A stretch of DNA of 64,000 nt from Symsagittifera roscoffensis (lineage: Eukaryota > Xenacoelomorpha > Acoela > Convolutidae): positions 33,113,301 to 33,177,300 of the forward strand of contig NC_087066.1 of the NCBI RefSeq assembly GCF_963678635.1, written 5' to 3'. How positions within the stretch are numbered: the stretch's first letter is position 1; each line of letters starts with the position of its first letter. Of the stretch, positions 42,456 to 55,050 are shown one piece after another. The notes under the pieces are model-generated. The model saw only the letters and a program-made list of their open reading frames with translations, searched no databases and had not been told where the DNA came from. Both the position numbers and the translations under genes were made by a program.

Positions 42456-44610
42456 CTGAATCACATAAATTTTGAATCCACAGATGATGTGAGCGAAACA
42501 GAATACACGCTTTCATTAATCATGCTTCAAATTGAAAATGAATACAAAACACCCATCGAATTATTATCAAAACAATAATAACAATTTCGAAAATTCCCAC
42601 AATACACAAAACATAACAGACTATACCGAACGAGAAAATAAAGGAAGTTCTACTACAATCAATATATACCAGAATATAGCAAATAAAGTACAAATACCAA
42701 AGGAAAAAAAATGAACAAAGCCACTTCTAGAAAGTCCAAAAAGCAAATATTTTCAATCAACAGGCCATAAAGTTGATTTTTTCATTAGACTCAGGAGCAG
42801 AATCAACTACTATAAACATTCGCCCAAAGATTGAAATAAAAACTTTAGATACCGAATTAGTACCTTCAAAGACCTCAAAGCAAATTAGCTGCAGCACAAA
42901 GATCAAGTTCAACAGTTTTTGGAAAAATTCAAGTTTTCCTTGTTCCCACTGGAACATTGGAAAAATAAAACTTTTAACTAAACCTCTCAAACAAACATTC
43001 CATATCACAGATTATTATACATAATATCGTTGGGATACCTTTTAATACTAAATATATTCCCACTATTAGTATTCTAAATAGCAAAATACATATAAAGGAT
43101 AAATATACAAGAATGAAAAACATATCACTCACATTCTTTCAAAGATTAAATAAACAACCTCCATTTTTCTCCAAATTTAACTCTATATATAACCAAGAAC
43201 GAAAACAATAAAACCACTAGCAGGATATGTATATAACTTTTCAATAAGTCAAGTCCACCTATACAACATGAAACAAAACAAACATCGACTATACATGTCA
43301 GACCTTGAATTCAAGCAAATTCATAAATTTTTTCGAGTAACGATCTCATCAATTGAATACACAAAAATACAAAATCAGATACAATTTCTTACATGTATAC
43401 AATAATTCTCCTTTTAAAATAACATTACCTGTATGACTTTTGTGTTATTGTGAAACAAATGCAACAATTTCTCCAACAAAAGAATTAGCATATAGAGTAA
43501 ATAAAATCTTGGATTTTTTAGATATATGTCAATCAACAATTCTTATCGACGATTTATCAAATAATAAAATAATAAAAGCTAAAAAACGAAACACACACTT
43601 CTTATCAAAAACACCTTATTTCCAACCAACATTTCAGATATATAGTTATACACTGAACAACAGAAATTTCTCAGAATGTTCAATTTTCAACACTCTCAAA
43701 CTACACAACAAGAAATTGAAAAAAATAGCAGAACTACTACTTAAATACCCAATGTTTTACGCTACACCCCAATTCGATGCCGGAAAAGTAGAATCACCAC
43801 TACATCTACGTCTAAAACCTGACTCATGTTTCAAAAAACATTGAGCAAGTAAAGTTCCAATTCACTTGCAAGATAAGTCAAAAAATTACTAAACATATTA
43901 AAACAATACGAAATCATCTCTCCAGTAAATAAAGAAGAACATTCAAGAGGAAACATATTCATAAATCCCGTTTTAATTATAGCTAAAGGAGAACCATTAA
44001 AAATCGTTCTCGACGCAAAACACCTCAATTCACTCTTTGATGAACCTAAATGTAAATGGTCCGTAGAACCAATTCAATTATTCATGCAAAAAGAAATGGA
44101 AAATACTTTACAACAGCTGACATGAAAATAGCATACAATCAAAAGCCACTAGATGAACAATCACGACGCTTAACATAATTCATTATTGCAAAACAACAAA
44201 ACGAATTCAAAAAACTTTACCACGGAATTTCCATAGGACAAGCAGCAGTTTCAGCATTTATGAGTAAAACTTTTTGACCACTCATTCTCAGTAAAAATGG
44301 CATAACAAGTTAGGACAAGGTTTTCATGCAATCACAAATAAAACACTAAATGTTTAAAGTGTTGGATAAATACCACCAAATACTACTTGAAGAAAACAAG
44401 AAAGGAGCCCCAGACAAATCACATTATTTTTTCCTCACTCGTGTCAAATTCCTTGGGCATAATAATGAAGGAAATTCAATCACTCCATTAATATCTCGCA
44501 TAGACGCAATCATAAAACTTCAACCTCCATCAAATAAAAAGAAAATCCAAGAATCTCTTGGAATCCTAAATTTTTTAAATAAATACGTCTAATTAATGCA
44601 ATTATGTTTA
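42456..44610 (+). pseudogene. pol: Protease and RT, unit 1 (copy 2)
   Basis: Acidic spacer, DSGAES (42788-42805), protease-RT linker, then RT with LDAKHLNSL, TADMK.AYNQKPLDEQSRR and GISIGQAAVSAFM. The YLDD site has become S-stop-D-K (about 44307-44318). The unit runs to LQPPSNKKKIQESLG...NKYV, stop, LMQLCL, and then at 44611 switches to gag sequence in another frame. Confidence 0.82.
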
Positions 44611-46070
44611 AGATGAAGATTACCATAGTCAAAATCAACAACTATTCAGTACAAATCAGCAAAACAAAACATGGAAAAATGATCAACCAGATCCTACTTA
44701 TCACACAGATCTTTTCGAACCACAAACTTGAAACGATCAAACACGACAAACAAGACATAATCCAACATCATATAATAATAACTTTCGACCACAAGCTACT
44801 AAAAAAACACAAATATATCAATCAAGTCAAATGCAAAATGAAAACCCATTACCTTATTATTTACAACAACATGAATTAACAAAAACACAACTTAGAATTT
44901 TTCACAAATACCAAGTGCCGCAGAATTACTACAAATGACTATAAATCCATAACTTATGGGTGGATCTTCTATGTCCTCTAATTAACCACTAATGGTATTC
45001 ACACGAACAGATCCTGAATACTCAGTTGAAGACTATTTAAACGCAGTCACAGCCAATTCAACTTTAAACTTAGGAATGAACCAGTAAATACACCACTTCA
45101 TCAAAGTTGGATACATAATCCCGCAGCTCTAACCCAAACCACACTTGATGGCGCAGGCCAAAAATGTTTGTCAGTTTTAGCTATAGAAATGTTTTACCTG
45201 CTTCAGTTTTACCACACTTGATTCATGCAAGAATTTACGAAAATATTTGACTCTGGAAGAAACAAACAACATCAAAAAGTTCTATGCAACGATATTCGTA
45301 GACTCCCAATTGAAACAATTGAACAACTTGCATTAAGAATCAAAACATTGGTGAGAAAAGCATAGTCCCTTAATACGCAAGACTGTAAAAACACAAAATT
45401 TTTTGAAATTTTGATGATGACACTAACACCACAATTAGGGAAAATAGCGATAGAAAAGAGAGCATAACATCCATCTTTAATTTGCAACGACTCCCAATTG
45501 AAACAATTAAACAACTTGCATTAAGAATCGAAATATTGGTGAAAAAAGCATAGTCCCTTAATACGCATGACTGTAAAAACACAAAAATGACAGAAATTTT
45601 AATGATGACACTAACACCACAATTAGGGAAAATAGCGATAGAAAAGAGAGCATAACATCCATCTTTAATTTGATAGCCCGCTATAGATTTCCGAAAACTA
45701 GTAGATATACTGGAACAAGCTGAAAACACTATGAAACTGGAAGAAACAGAAAACTTTAATATATAATGCTTAAACATTTTCCATACAAGTACTTCTCAAA
45801 TAAATAAGTTTCAAGACTCTGACACTGAACAAGCTGATTGAATCATTCATATATTAAAGATCTACGCGAAAAAAAAACAAATATTAAAGGCAAACCATCA
45901 TTCAAAAAATGCTGTAACCATTGCCGTAGACATGGACATAGCAATGCTGAATGTAGACAAAACCAACAGAATAACAATAACAAACACAGAAAAATAGAGA
46001 ACCAAATAAATCAATTTGTCAATACAAGAAAAAGACCAAAATATACCAAACAAAAACATTCACAGTAAGA
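43914..46070 (+). repeat. 2157-bp tandem duplication, first copy
   Basis: Nearly identical (about ten differences seen) to 46071-48227. The junction joins ...CACAGTAAGAAA to ATCTCTCCAGTAAATAAAG, with short ATCTCTCC/AAATC microhomology. It contains RT C-terminal part, gag capsid and CCHC. Confidence 0.92.
44611..46070 (+). pseudogene. gag: Gag, unit 2 (copy 2)
   Basis: Resumes in gag at GATGAAGATTACCATAGTCAA (gag frame DEDYHSQNQQ), continues with capsid blocks (SVEDYLNAVTANS near 45030) and a smaller internal ~186-bp duplication (45410 and 45596), then CCHC at 45913-45957. It is cut by the duplication junction at 46071, so tail and protease are missing. Confidence 0.78.
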
Positions 46071-46767
46071 AAATCTCTCCAGTAAATAAAGAAGAACATT
46101 CAAGAGGAAACATATTCATAAATCCCGTTTTAATTATAGCTAAAGGAGAACCATTAAAAATCGTTCTCGACGCAAAACACCTCAATTCACTCTTTGATGA
46201 ACCTAAATGTAAATGGTCCGTAGAACCAATTCAATTATTCATGCAAAAAGAAATGGAAAATACTTTACAACAGCTGACATGAAAATAGCATACAATCAAA
46301 AGCCACTAGATGAACAATCACGACGCTTAACATAATTCATTATTGCAAAACAACAAAACGAATTCAAAAAACTTTACCACGGAATTTCCATAGGACAAGC
46401 AGCAGTTTCAGCATTTATGAGTAAAACTTTTTGACCACTCATTCTCAGTAAAAATGGCATAACAAGTTAGGACAAGGTTTTCATGCAATCACAAATAAAA
46501 CACTAAATGTTTAAAGTGTTGGATAAATACCACCAAATACTACTTGAAGAAAACAAGAAAGGAGCCCCAGACAAATCACATTATTTTTTCCTCACTCGTG
46601 TCAAATTCCTTGGGCATAATAATGAAGGAAATTCAATCACTCCATTAATATCTCGCATAGACGCAATCATAAAACTTCAACCTCCATCAAATAAAAAGAA
46701 AATCCAAGAATCTCTTGGAATCCTAAATTTTTTAAATAAATACGTCTAATTAATGCAATTATGTTTA
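46071..46767 (+). pseudogene. pol: RT C-terminal part, unit 2 (copy 2)
   Basis: Begins mid-RT at SPVNKEEHSRGNIFINPV, keeps LDAKHLNSLFDEPKCKW and the same dead YLDD (S-stop-D-K), and ends at the same RT-to-gag junction as unit 1. Confidence 0.78.
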
Positions 46768-48227
46768 AGATGAAGATTACCATAGTCAAAATCAACAACT
46801 ATTCAGTACAAATCAGCAAAACAAAACATGGAAAAATGATCAACCAGATCCTACTTATCACACAGATCTTTTCGAACCACAAACTTGAAACGATCAAACA
46901 CGACAAACAAGACATAATCCAACATCATATAATAATAACTTTCGACCACAAGCTACTAAAAAAACACAAATATATCAATCAAGTCAAATGCAAAATGAAA
47001 ACCCATTACCTTATTATTTACAACAACATGAATTAACAAAAACACAACTTAGAATTTTTCACAAATACCAAGTGCCGCAGAATTACTACAAATGACTATA
47101 AATCCATAACTTATGGGTGGATCTTCTATGTCCTCTAATTAACCACTAATGGTATTCACACGAACAGATCCTGAATACTCAGTTGAAGACTATTTAAACG
47201 CAGTCACAGCCAATTCAACTTTGAACTTAGGAATGAACCAGTAAATACACCACTTCATCAAAGTTGGATACATAATCCCGCAGCTCTAACCCAAACCACA
47301 CTTGATGGCGCAGGCCAAAAATGTTTGTCAGTTTTAGCTATAGAAATGTTTTACCTGCTTCAGTTTTACCACACTTGATTCATGCAAGAATTTACGAAAA
47401 TATTTGACTCTGGAAGAAACAAACAACATCAAAAAGTTCTATGCAACGATATTCGTAGACTCCCAATTGAAACAATTAAACAACTTGCATTAAGAATCAA
47501 AACATTGGTGAGAAAAGCATAGTCCCTTAATACGCAAGACTGTAAAAACACAAAAATTTTTGAAATTTTGATGATGACACTATCACCACAATTAGGGAAA
47601 ATAGCGATAGAAAAGAGAGCATAACATCCATCTTTAATTTGCAACGACTCCCAATTGAAACAATTAAACAACTTGCATTAAGAATCGAAATATTGGTGAA
47701 AAAAGCATAGTCCCTTAATACGCATGACTGTAAAAACACAAAAATGACAGAAATTTTAATGATGACACTAACACCACAATTAGGGAAAATAGCGATAAAA
47801 AAGAGAGCATAACATCCATCTTTAATTTGATAGGCCGCTATAGATTTTCGAAAACTAGTAGATATACTGGAACAAGCTGAAAACACTATGAAACTGGAAG
47901 AAACAGAAAACTTTAATATATAATGCTTAAACATTTTCCATACAAGTACTTCTCAAATAAATAAGTTTCAAGACTCTGACACTGAACAAGCTGATTGAAT
48001 CATTCATATATTAAAGATCTACGCGAAAAAAAAACAAATATTAAAGGCAAACCATCATTCAAAAAATGCTGTAACCATTGCCGTAGACATCGACATAGCA
48101 ATGCTGAATGTAGACAAAACCAACAGAATAACAATAACAAACACAGAAAAATAGAGAACCAAATAAATCAATTTGTCAATACAAGAAAAAGACCAAAATA
48201 TACCAAACAAAAACATTCACAGTAAGA
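46071..48227 (+). repeat. 2157-bp tandem duplication, second copy
   Basis: See 43914-46070. After 48227 the sequence continues into the gag tail (TTTCAGGAAAACCACTTCC), so this copy's right edge is the original continuation. Confidence 0.92.
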
Positions 48228-48712
48228 AAATTTCAGGAAAACCACTTCCAGGCAATCATAATACCTCTAGACAACAAAAGCTTTACAGAAATAACTACAG
48301 CGGAAGATCTCCAGATCAAAAAAATCACGAATCATTCAAGTTCTCGAGATAAATATTTTTCAAACCACCGTTTTAGAAATTCCTCATTTAACCGTTAGAG
48401 AAACTACTCAAACAAAAGGAATGGACAAAAACCAGATAAAAGATCACGAAACTATTCAAACAATAGATCAAAGTTTAATAATTATCACAATAGATCACGT
48501 GAAATTTCCAAGAATCGAAAGTCTATATATCCAAATCGACAAAAAATTATTGTCAGTCACCCAATGGGAATAATACACAATATCAAAATTCACAACAAAA
48601 CTATAGAAGTAGCACATCTAAACATCAAAGACAAATCAACCAAGTACAATCAACTGAAGAAACCCAATCAGACCCTCCCGGTATTGATACCACAAATAAT
48701 TCAGAATTTTAA
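46768..48712 (+). pseudogene. gag: Gag, unit 3 (copy 2)
   Basis: Same gag start as unit 2, capsid, knuckle at 48070-48114 (CNHCRRHRHSNAEC), basic tail, and TAA at 48710-48712 followed by CTA. Confidence 0.78.
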
Positions 48713-50857
48713 CTAAATCACATAAATTGTGAATGCACAGATGATGAGAGCGAAACAGAAAACACGCTTTCAATAATCATGCTTCAAAATGAAAATGAAT
48801 ACGAAACACCCATCGAATCGAATTATTATCAAAACAATAACAAAATTTTTTAAAAATCCCGACAATACACAAAACATAGCAGACTATACCGAACGAGAAA
48901 TTAAAGGAAGTTCAAGTACAATCAAAATATACCAGAATAAAGCAAATAAAGTACGTATACCAAAAAAAAAACTGGACAATGCCACTTCTCCTAGAAAGTC
49001 CAAATAGCAAATATTTTCAATCAACAGGCCTCGAAGTTGATTTTTTATTCGACTCAGGAGCAGAATCAACCACTATAAACATTCGCACATAGATTGAAAT
49101 AAAAAACTTTAGATACCAAATTATTACCTTCAAAGACCTCAAAGCAAGTTAGCTACAGCACAAGGATCAAGTTCAACAATTTTCGGAAAAATTCAAGTAT
49201 TCCTTGTTCCCACTGGAACATTGGAACAATAAAACTTTTAACTAAACCTCTCAAACAAACATTCCATATCACAGATATTATACATAATATCGTTAGGATA
49301 CCTTTTTTTACTAAATATATTCCCACTAATAGTATCCTAAATAGCAAAATACATATAAAGGATAAATAAACAAGAATGAAAAACACATCACTCACATTCT
49401 TTCAAAGATTAAATAAACAACCTCCATTTTTCTTCAAATTTAACTCTATATATAACCAAGAACGAAAAAAATAAAACCACTAGCAGGATATATATGTAAC
49501 TTGTCAATAAGCCAAGTCCACCTATACAACATGAAACAAAACAAACATCGACTATACATGTCAGACCTTGAATTCAAGCAAATTCGTAACGATCTCATCG
49601 ATTGAACACACAAAAATACAAAATCAGATATAATTTCTTACATGTATACAATAATTCTCCTTTTAAAATAACATTATCTGTATGACTTTTGTGTTATTGT
49701 GAAACAAATGCAACAATTTCTCCAACAAAAGAATTAGCATATAGAGTAAATAATATCTTGAATTTTTAGATATATGTCAGTCAACAATTCTTAATGACGA
49801 TTTATCAATTAATAAAATAATATAAGCTAAAAAACGAAACACACACTGCTTCACAAAAACACCTTATTTCAAACCAACATTTCAGATATATAAATATACA
49901 CTGAACAACAAAAATTTCTCAGAATGTTCAATTTTCTACACTCTCAAACTACACAACAAGAATTTGAAAAAATAGCAGAACTGCTACTCAAATAACCAAT
50001 GTTTTACGCTACACCCCAATTCGATGCCGGACAAGTAGGTTCACCTCTACATCTACCTTTAAAACCTGACTCAAGTTTCAAAAAACATTGAGCAAGTAAA
50101 GTTCCAATTCACTTGCAAGATAAAGTCAAAAAATTACTAGACATATTAAAACAATACGAAATCTTCTCTCCAGTAAATAAAGAAGAACAATCAAGAGAAA
50201 ACATATTCATAAATCCCGTTTTTATTCTAGCTAAAGGAGAACCATTAAAAATCGTTCTCGACGCAAAACACCTCAATTCACTCTTTGATGAACCTAAATG
50301 TAAATGGTCCATAGAACCAATTCAATTATTTCATGCAAAAAGAAATGGAAAATACTTTACAACAGCTGACATGAAAACAGCATACAATCAAAAGCCACTA
50401 GATGAACAATCATGACGCTTAACATAATTCATTATTGGAAAACAACAAAACGAATTCAATAAACTTTACTACGGAATTTCCAAAGGACAAGCAGCATTTT
50501 CAGCATTTATGAGTTAAACTTTTTGACCACTCGTTCTCAGTAAAAATGGCATAACAAATTAAGACAAGGTTTTCATGCAATCACAAATAAAACACGAAAT
50601 GTTTAAAGTGATGGATAAACACCACCAAATACTTACTTAAAGAAAACAAGAAAGCAGCCCCAAACAAATCACATCTTTTCCTCACCCGTGTCAAATTCCT
50701 TGAAAATAATTATAAAGGAAATTCAATCCCTACCTTCATATCTCGCATAGACGCAATCATAAAACTTCAACCTCCATCAAATAAAAAGAAAATCCAAGAA
50801 TCTCTTGGAATCCTAAGTTTTTTAAATAAATACGTCTAATTAATGCAATTTTGTTTA
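48713..50857 (+). pseudogene. pol: Protease and RT, unit 3 (copy 2)
   Basis: DSGAES at 49051-49068, linker, RT open at 50113-50415 (KLLDILKQYEIFSPVNKEEQ, TTADMKTAYNQKPLDEQS). YLDD is N-stop-D-K near 50557. It ends at the same LMQ(F/L)CL junction to gag. Confidence 0.8.
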
Positions 50858-52269
50858 AGATGAAGATTACCATAGTCAAAATCAACAACTATTTAGTACA
50901 AATCAGCAAAACAAAACATGGAATAATGATCAACCAGATCCTACTTTTAACACAGATCTTTTCGAACCACAAACTTGAAACAATCAAACACGACAAACAA
51001 GACATAATCCAACATCATATAATAATAACTTTCAAAATACTAAAAAAACACAAATATATCAATCAAGTCAAATGCAAAATGAAAACCCATTACCATATTA
51101 TTTACAAACGAATTAACAAAAACACAACTTGGAACTTTTCTCAAATACCAAATGCCGCAGAATTACTACAAATGACATTAAATCCATAACTTATGGGTGG
51201 ATTTTCTATGTCTTCCAATAAACTACTAATGGTATTCACACGAACAGATCCTGAATACTCAGTTGAAGACTATTTAAATGCAGTCACAGCCAATTCAACT
51301 TTAAACATAGGAATGAACCAGTAAATACACCACTTCATCAAAATTGGATACATAATCCCAAAGCTCCTACTCAAACCACATTTGATGGCGCAGCCCAAAA
51401 CTGGTTTTCAGTTTTAGCTATAGATATGCTTTACCTACTTCAGTTTTACCACACTTGATTAACGCAAGAATTTACGAACATATTTGGCTCTAGAAGAAAC
51501 AAACAACATCAAAGAGTTCTATGCAACGATATTCAAAGACTCCCAATTGAAACAATTAAACAACTTGCACTAAGAATCGAAACATTGGTGAGAAAAGCAT
51601 AATCCCTTAATACGCATGACTGTAAAAACACAAAAATGACAGAAATTTTAATGATGACACTACCACCACAATTAGGTAAAACAGCGATAGAAAACAGAGC
51701 ATAACATCCATAGACAACAATAGCTTTACAGAAATAACTACAGCGGAAGATCTCCAGATCAAAAAAATTTACGAAAATTTTCACATCATAGATATAATCG
51801 ATCAAACAGTAAAAAAATCAATATCGAAATATTTATTCAAGATCAAACTCAAACGAAAGTAATTTCTCCAATTACAAAAGAAATCGTTATCATTCAAATT
51901 CTCGAGATAGATATTTTTCAAACGACCGCTTTAGAAATTCTTCATTTAACCGTTAGAGAAACTACTCAAACAATAGGAATGGATGAAAACCAGATAAAAG
52001 ATCACGAAACTATTCAAACAAAAGATCAAAGTTTAATAATTATCACAATAGATCACGTGAAATTTCCAAGAATCGAAAGTCTATTTATTCAAATCGACAA
52101 AAAATTATTCTCATTCACCCAATGGGAAAAATACACAAATCAAAATTCACAACAAAACTATAGAAGTAGCACATCAAAACATCAAAGACAAATCAACCAA
52201 GTACAATCAACTGAAGAAACCCAATCAGACCCTCCCGGTATTGATACCACAAATAAGTCAGAGTTTTAA
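50858..52269 (+). pseudogene. gag: Gag, unit 4, lacking the knuckle (copy 2)
   Basis: Capsid blocks to about 51712, where AACATCCAT joins directly to AGACAACAATAGC of the tail: the knuckle-bearing segment is deleted. The tail is open at 51979-52269 in its true frame (YRSSTSKHQRQINQVQS, EETQSDPPG) and ends EF-TAA (52267-52269) followed by CTA. Confidence 0.78.
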
Positions 52270-54415
52270 CTAAATCACAAAAATTGTGAATCTACAGATG
52301 ATGAGAGCGAAACAGAAAACACGTTTTCAAAAATCATGCTTCAAAATGAAAATGAAAATGAATACGAAACACACATCGAATCGAATTATTATCAAAACAA
52401 TAACAAAATTTTTAAAAAATGCTGATAATACACAAAACACAGCAGACTATATCGAACGAGAAATTAAAGGAAGTTCAAGTAAATCAATAAATACCAGAAT
52501 ACAGCAAATAAAGTACAAATATCAAAGGAAAAAAAACTGGACAATCCCACTTCTCCTAGAAAGTCCAAATAGCAAATATTTTCAATCAACAGGCCTCGAA
52601 GTTGATTTTTTATTAGATTCAGGAGCAGAATCAACCACTATAAACATTCGCACATAGATTGAAATGAAAACTTTAGATACCAAATTATTACCTTCAAAGA
52701 CCTCAAAGCAAATTAGCTACAGCACAAGGATCAAGTTCAACAATTTTTGGAAAAAATTCAAGTATTCCTTGTTCCCACTGGAACAATGGAACAAAAAAAA
52801 TTTTAAGTAAACCTTCCAAACAAACATTCCATATCACAGATATTATACATAATATCGTTGGGATACCATTGATTACAATATAAACCCCCACTATTTTTAT
52901 CCTTAAAAAGCAAAACACTTATAAAGGATAAATATACAAGAATGAAAAACACATCACTCACATTTTTTCAAAAATTAAATAAACAACCTCCATTTTTCTC
53001 CAAATTTAACCCTATATATAACCAAGAACAAAAACAATGAAACCACTAGCAGGATATGTATATAACTTCTCAATAAATCAAGTCCACCAACACAAAATGA
53101 AACAAAACAAACAACGACTATACAGGTCAGACCTTGAATTCAAGCCAGTTCATTATTTTTTTTCGAGTAAAGATCTCATCAATTAAATACACAAAACATA
53201 CGAAATCAGATACAATTTCTGTGCACGTATACTATAATTCTCCTTATAAAATAACATTACCTCTAGGATTTTTGGGTTATTGTGAAACAAATGCAACAAT
53301 TTCTCCATCAAAAGAATTAGCATATAGAGTAAATAATATTTCGAGGTTTTTAAGTATATGCCAATGATCAATTCTTAATGACGATTTATCAATTAATAAA
53401 ATAATAAATGATAAAAAACGAAACACATACTGCTTCACAAAAACACATTATTTTAAACCAACACTTCAGATATCGAAATAGACACTGAACAAAAACTTTT
53501 TCTCAGGATGTTCAATTTTCAACACTCTCAAACTACACAATAAGATTTTGAAAAAATAGCAGAACTACTTAAATACCCACTGATTTACGCTACATCTAAA
53601 TTCGATGCCGGAAAAGTAGGTTCACCACTAAATCTACTTCCAAAACCTGACGCAAGTTTCAAAACACAACGAGCAAGTAAGGTTCCAATTCACATGCAAG
53701 ATAAAGTCAATAGATTCCTAGACATATTAGAACAATACGAAATCATCTCTCCAGTAAATAAAGAAGAACAACCAAAAGGAAACATAATCATAAATCGCGT
53801 TATTAATCTAGCTAAAGGAGAACCATTAAAAATCGTTCTAGACGCAAGATACCTCAATTCGCTCTGTGATGAACCTAAATGTAATTAGACCATAGAACCA
53901 ATTCAATATTTCTCACAAAAATAAATGAAAAACACTTTACAACCGCTGACACTAACACTGCCTACACTCAAATGCCAATAGATGAACAATCACGACGCTT
54001 AACGTAATTCATTATTTGAAATTAACAATACGAATTCAATAGGCTTTTCTATGGAATTTCCTTAGGACTAGCAGCATTTTCAGCACTTATGATTAAAACT
54101 TTTTGACCACTCATTCTCAGTGAAAATGGCATAACAAATTAGGTAAAAGTTTTCATGCAATCAAAAACAAAACACGAAGTGTTTAAAGTATTAGATAAAT
54201 ACCACCAAATACTACTTAAAGAAAACATGAAAGCAGCCCCAGACAAATCACATTTTTTGCTCACTCGTGAAAATTTGGACATAATATTCAAGCCGATTCA
54301 ATTACTCCAATAATATCTCGCATAGACGCAATAATAAAACTTCAACCTCCATCAAATAAAAAAAACGAAGAGTCTCTTGGATTGCTCAGTTAAGTCTCAT
54401 TAAGGCAATTATGTT
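52270..54415 (+). pseudogene. pol: Protease and RT, unit 4 (copy 2)
   Basis: DSGAES at 52616-52633, linker (LPLGFLGYCETNATISP at about 53259-53309), and RT 53694-53888 (DILEQYEIISPVNKEEQPKG, LDARYLNSL). The YLDD site reads N-stop-V-K near 54133. The end of RT is shortened before the gag junction at about 54415. Confidence 0.78.
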
Positions 54416-55050
54416 TAAGATGAAGATAACCATAGTCAAAATCAACAACGATTCAGTAAAAATCAACAACACAACAATTTGGAATAATGATCAACCCGAT
54501 CCTACTTATCAACCGGATCGTTTCGAACCACAAACTTGAAACGATCGAACACGACAAACACGACAATCAAGACACATACAATCAAAAGCCACTAGATGAA
54601 CAATCACGACGCTTAGCATAATTCATTATTGGAAAACAACAAAACGAATTCAATAAACTTTACTACGGAGTTTCCATAGGACAAGCAGCATTTTCAGCAT
54701 TTATGAGCATAACTGTTTGACCACTCATTCTCAGTAAAAATGGCATAACAAATTAGGACAAGGTTTTCATGCAATCACAAATAAAACACGAAATGTTTAA
54801 AGTGTTGGATAAATACCACCAAATACTACTTAAAGAAAACAAGAAAGCAGCCCCAGACAAATCACATTTTTTCCTCACTCGTGTCAAATTCCTTGGACAT
54901 AATAATGAAGAAAATTCAATCACTCCCTTAATATCTCGCATAGACGCAATCATAAAACTTCAACCTCCATCAAATAAAAAGAAAATCCAAGAATCTCTTG
55001 GAAGCCTAATTTTTTTAAATAAATACGTCTAATTAATGCAATTATGTTTA
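54416..55050 (+). pseudogene. Short gag piece then RT C-terminal piece, unit 5 (copy 2)
   Basis: Gag 5' block at 54416-54566, then an abrupt switch near 54567 into RT (AYNQKPLDEQSRR), dead YLDD (N-stop-D-K), then 54769-55032 open (KAAPDKSHFFLTRVKFLG) to the usual junction. Confidence 0.72.

Noticed and set aside
44604-44879. 91-codon frame found identically three times (44604, 46761, 55044), Ile/Lys-rich
   Set aside because: Shadow of the gag segment (true frame DEDYHSQNQQ...) in recently duplicated sequence. Identity reflects duplication, not selection.
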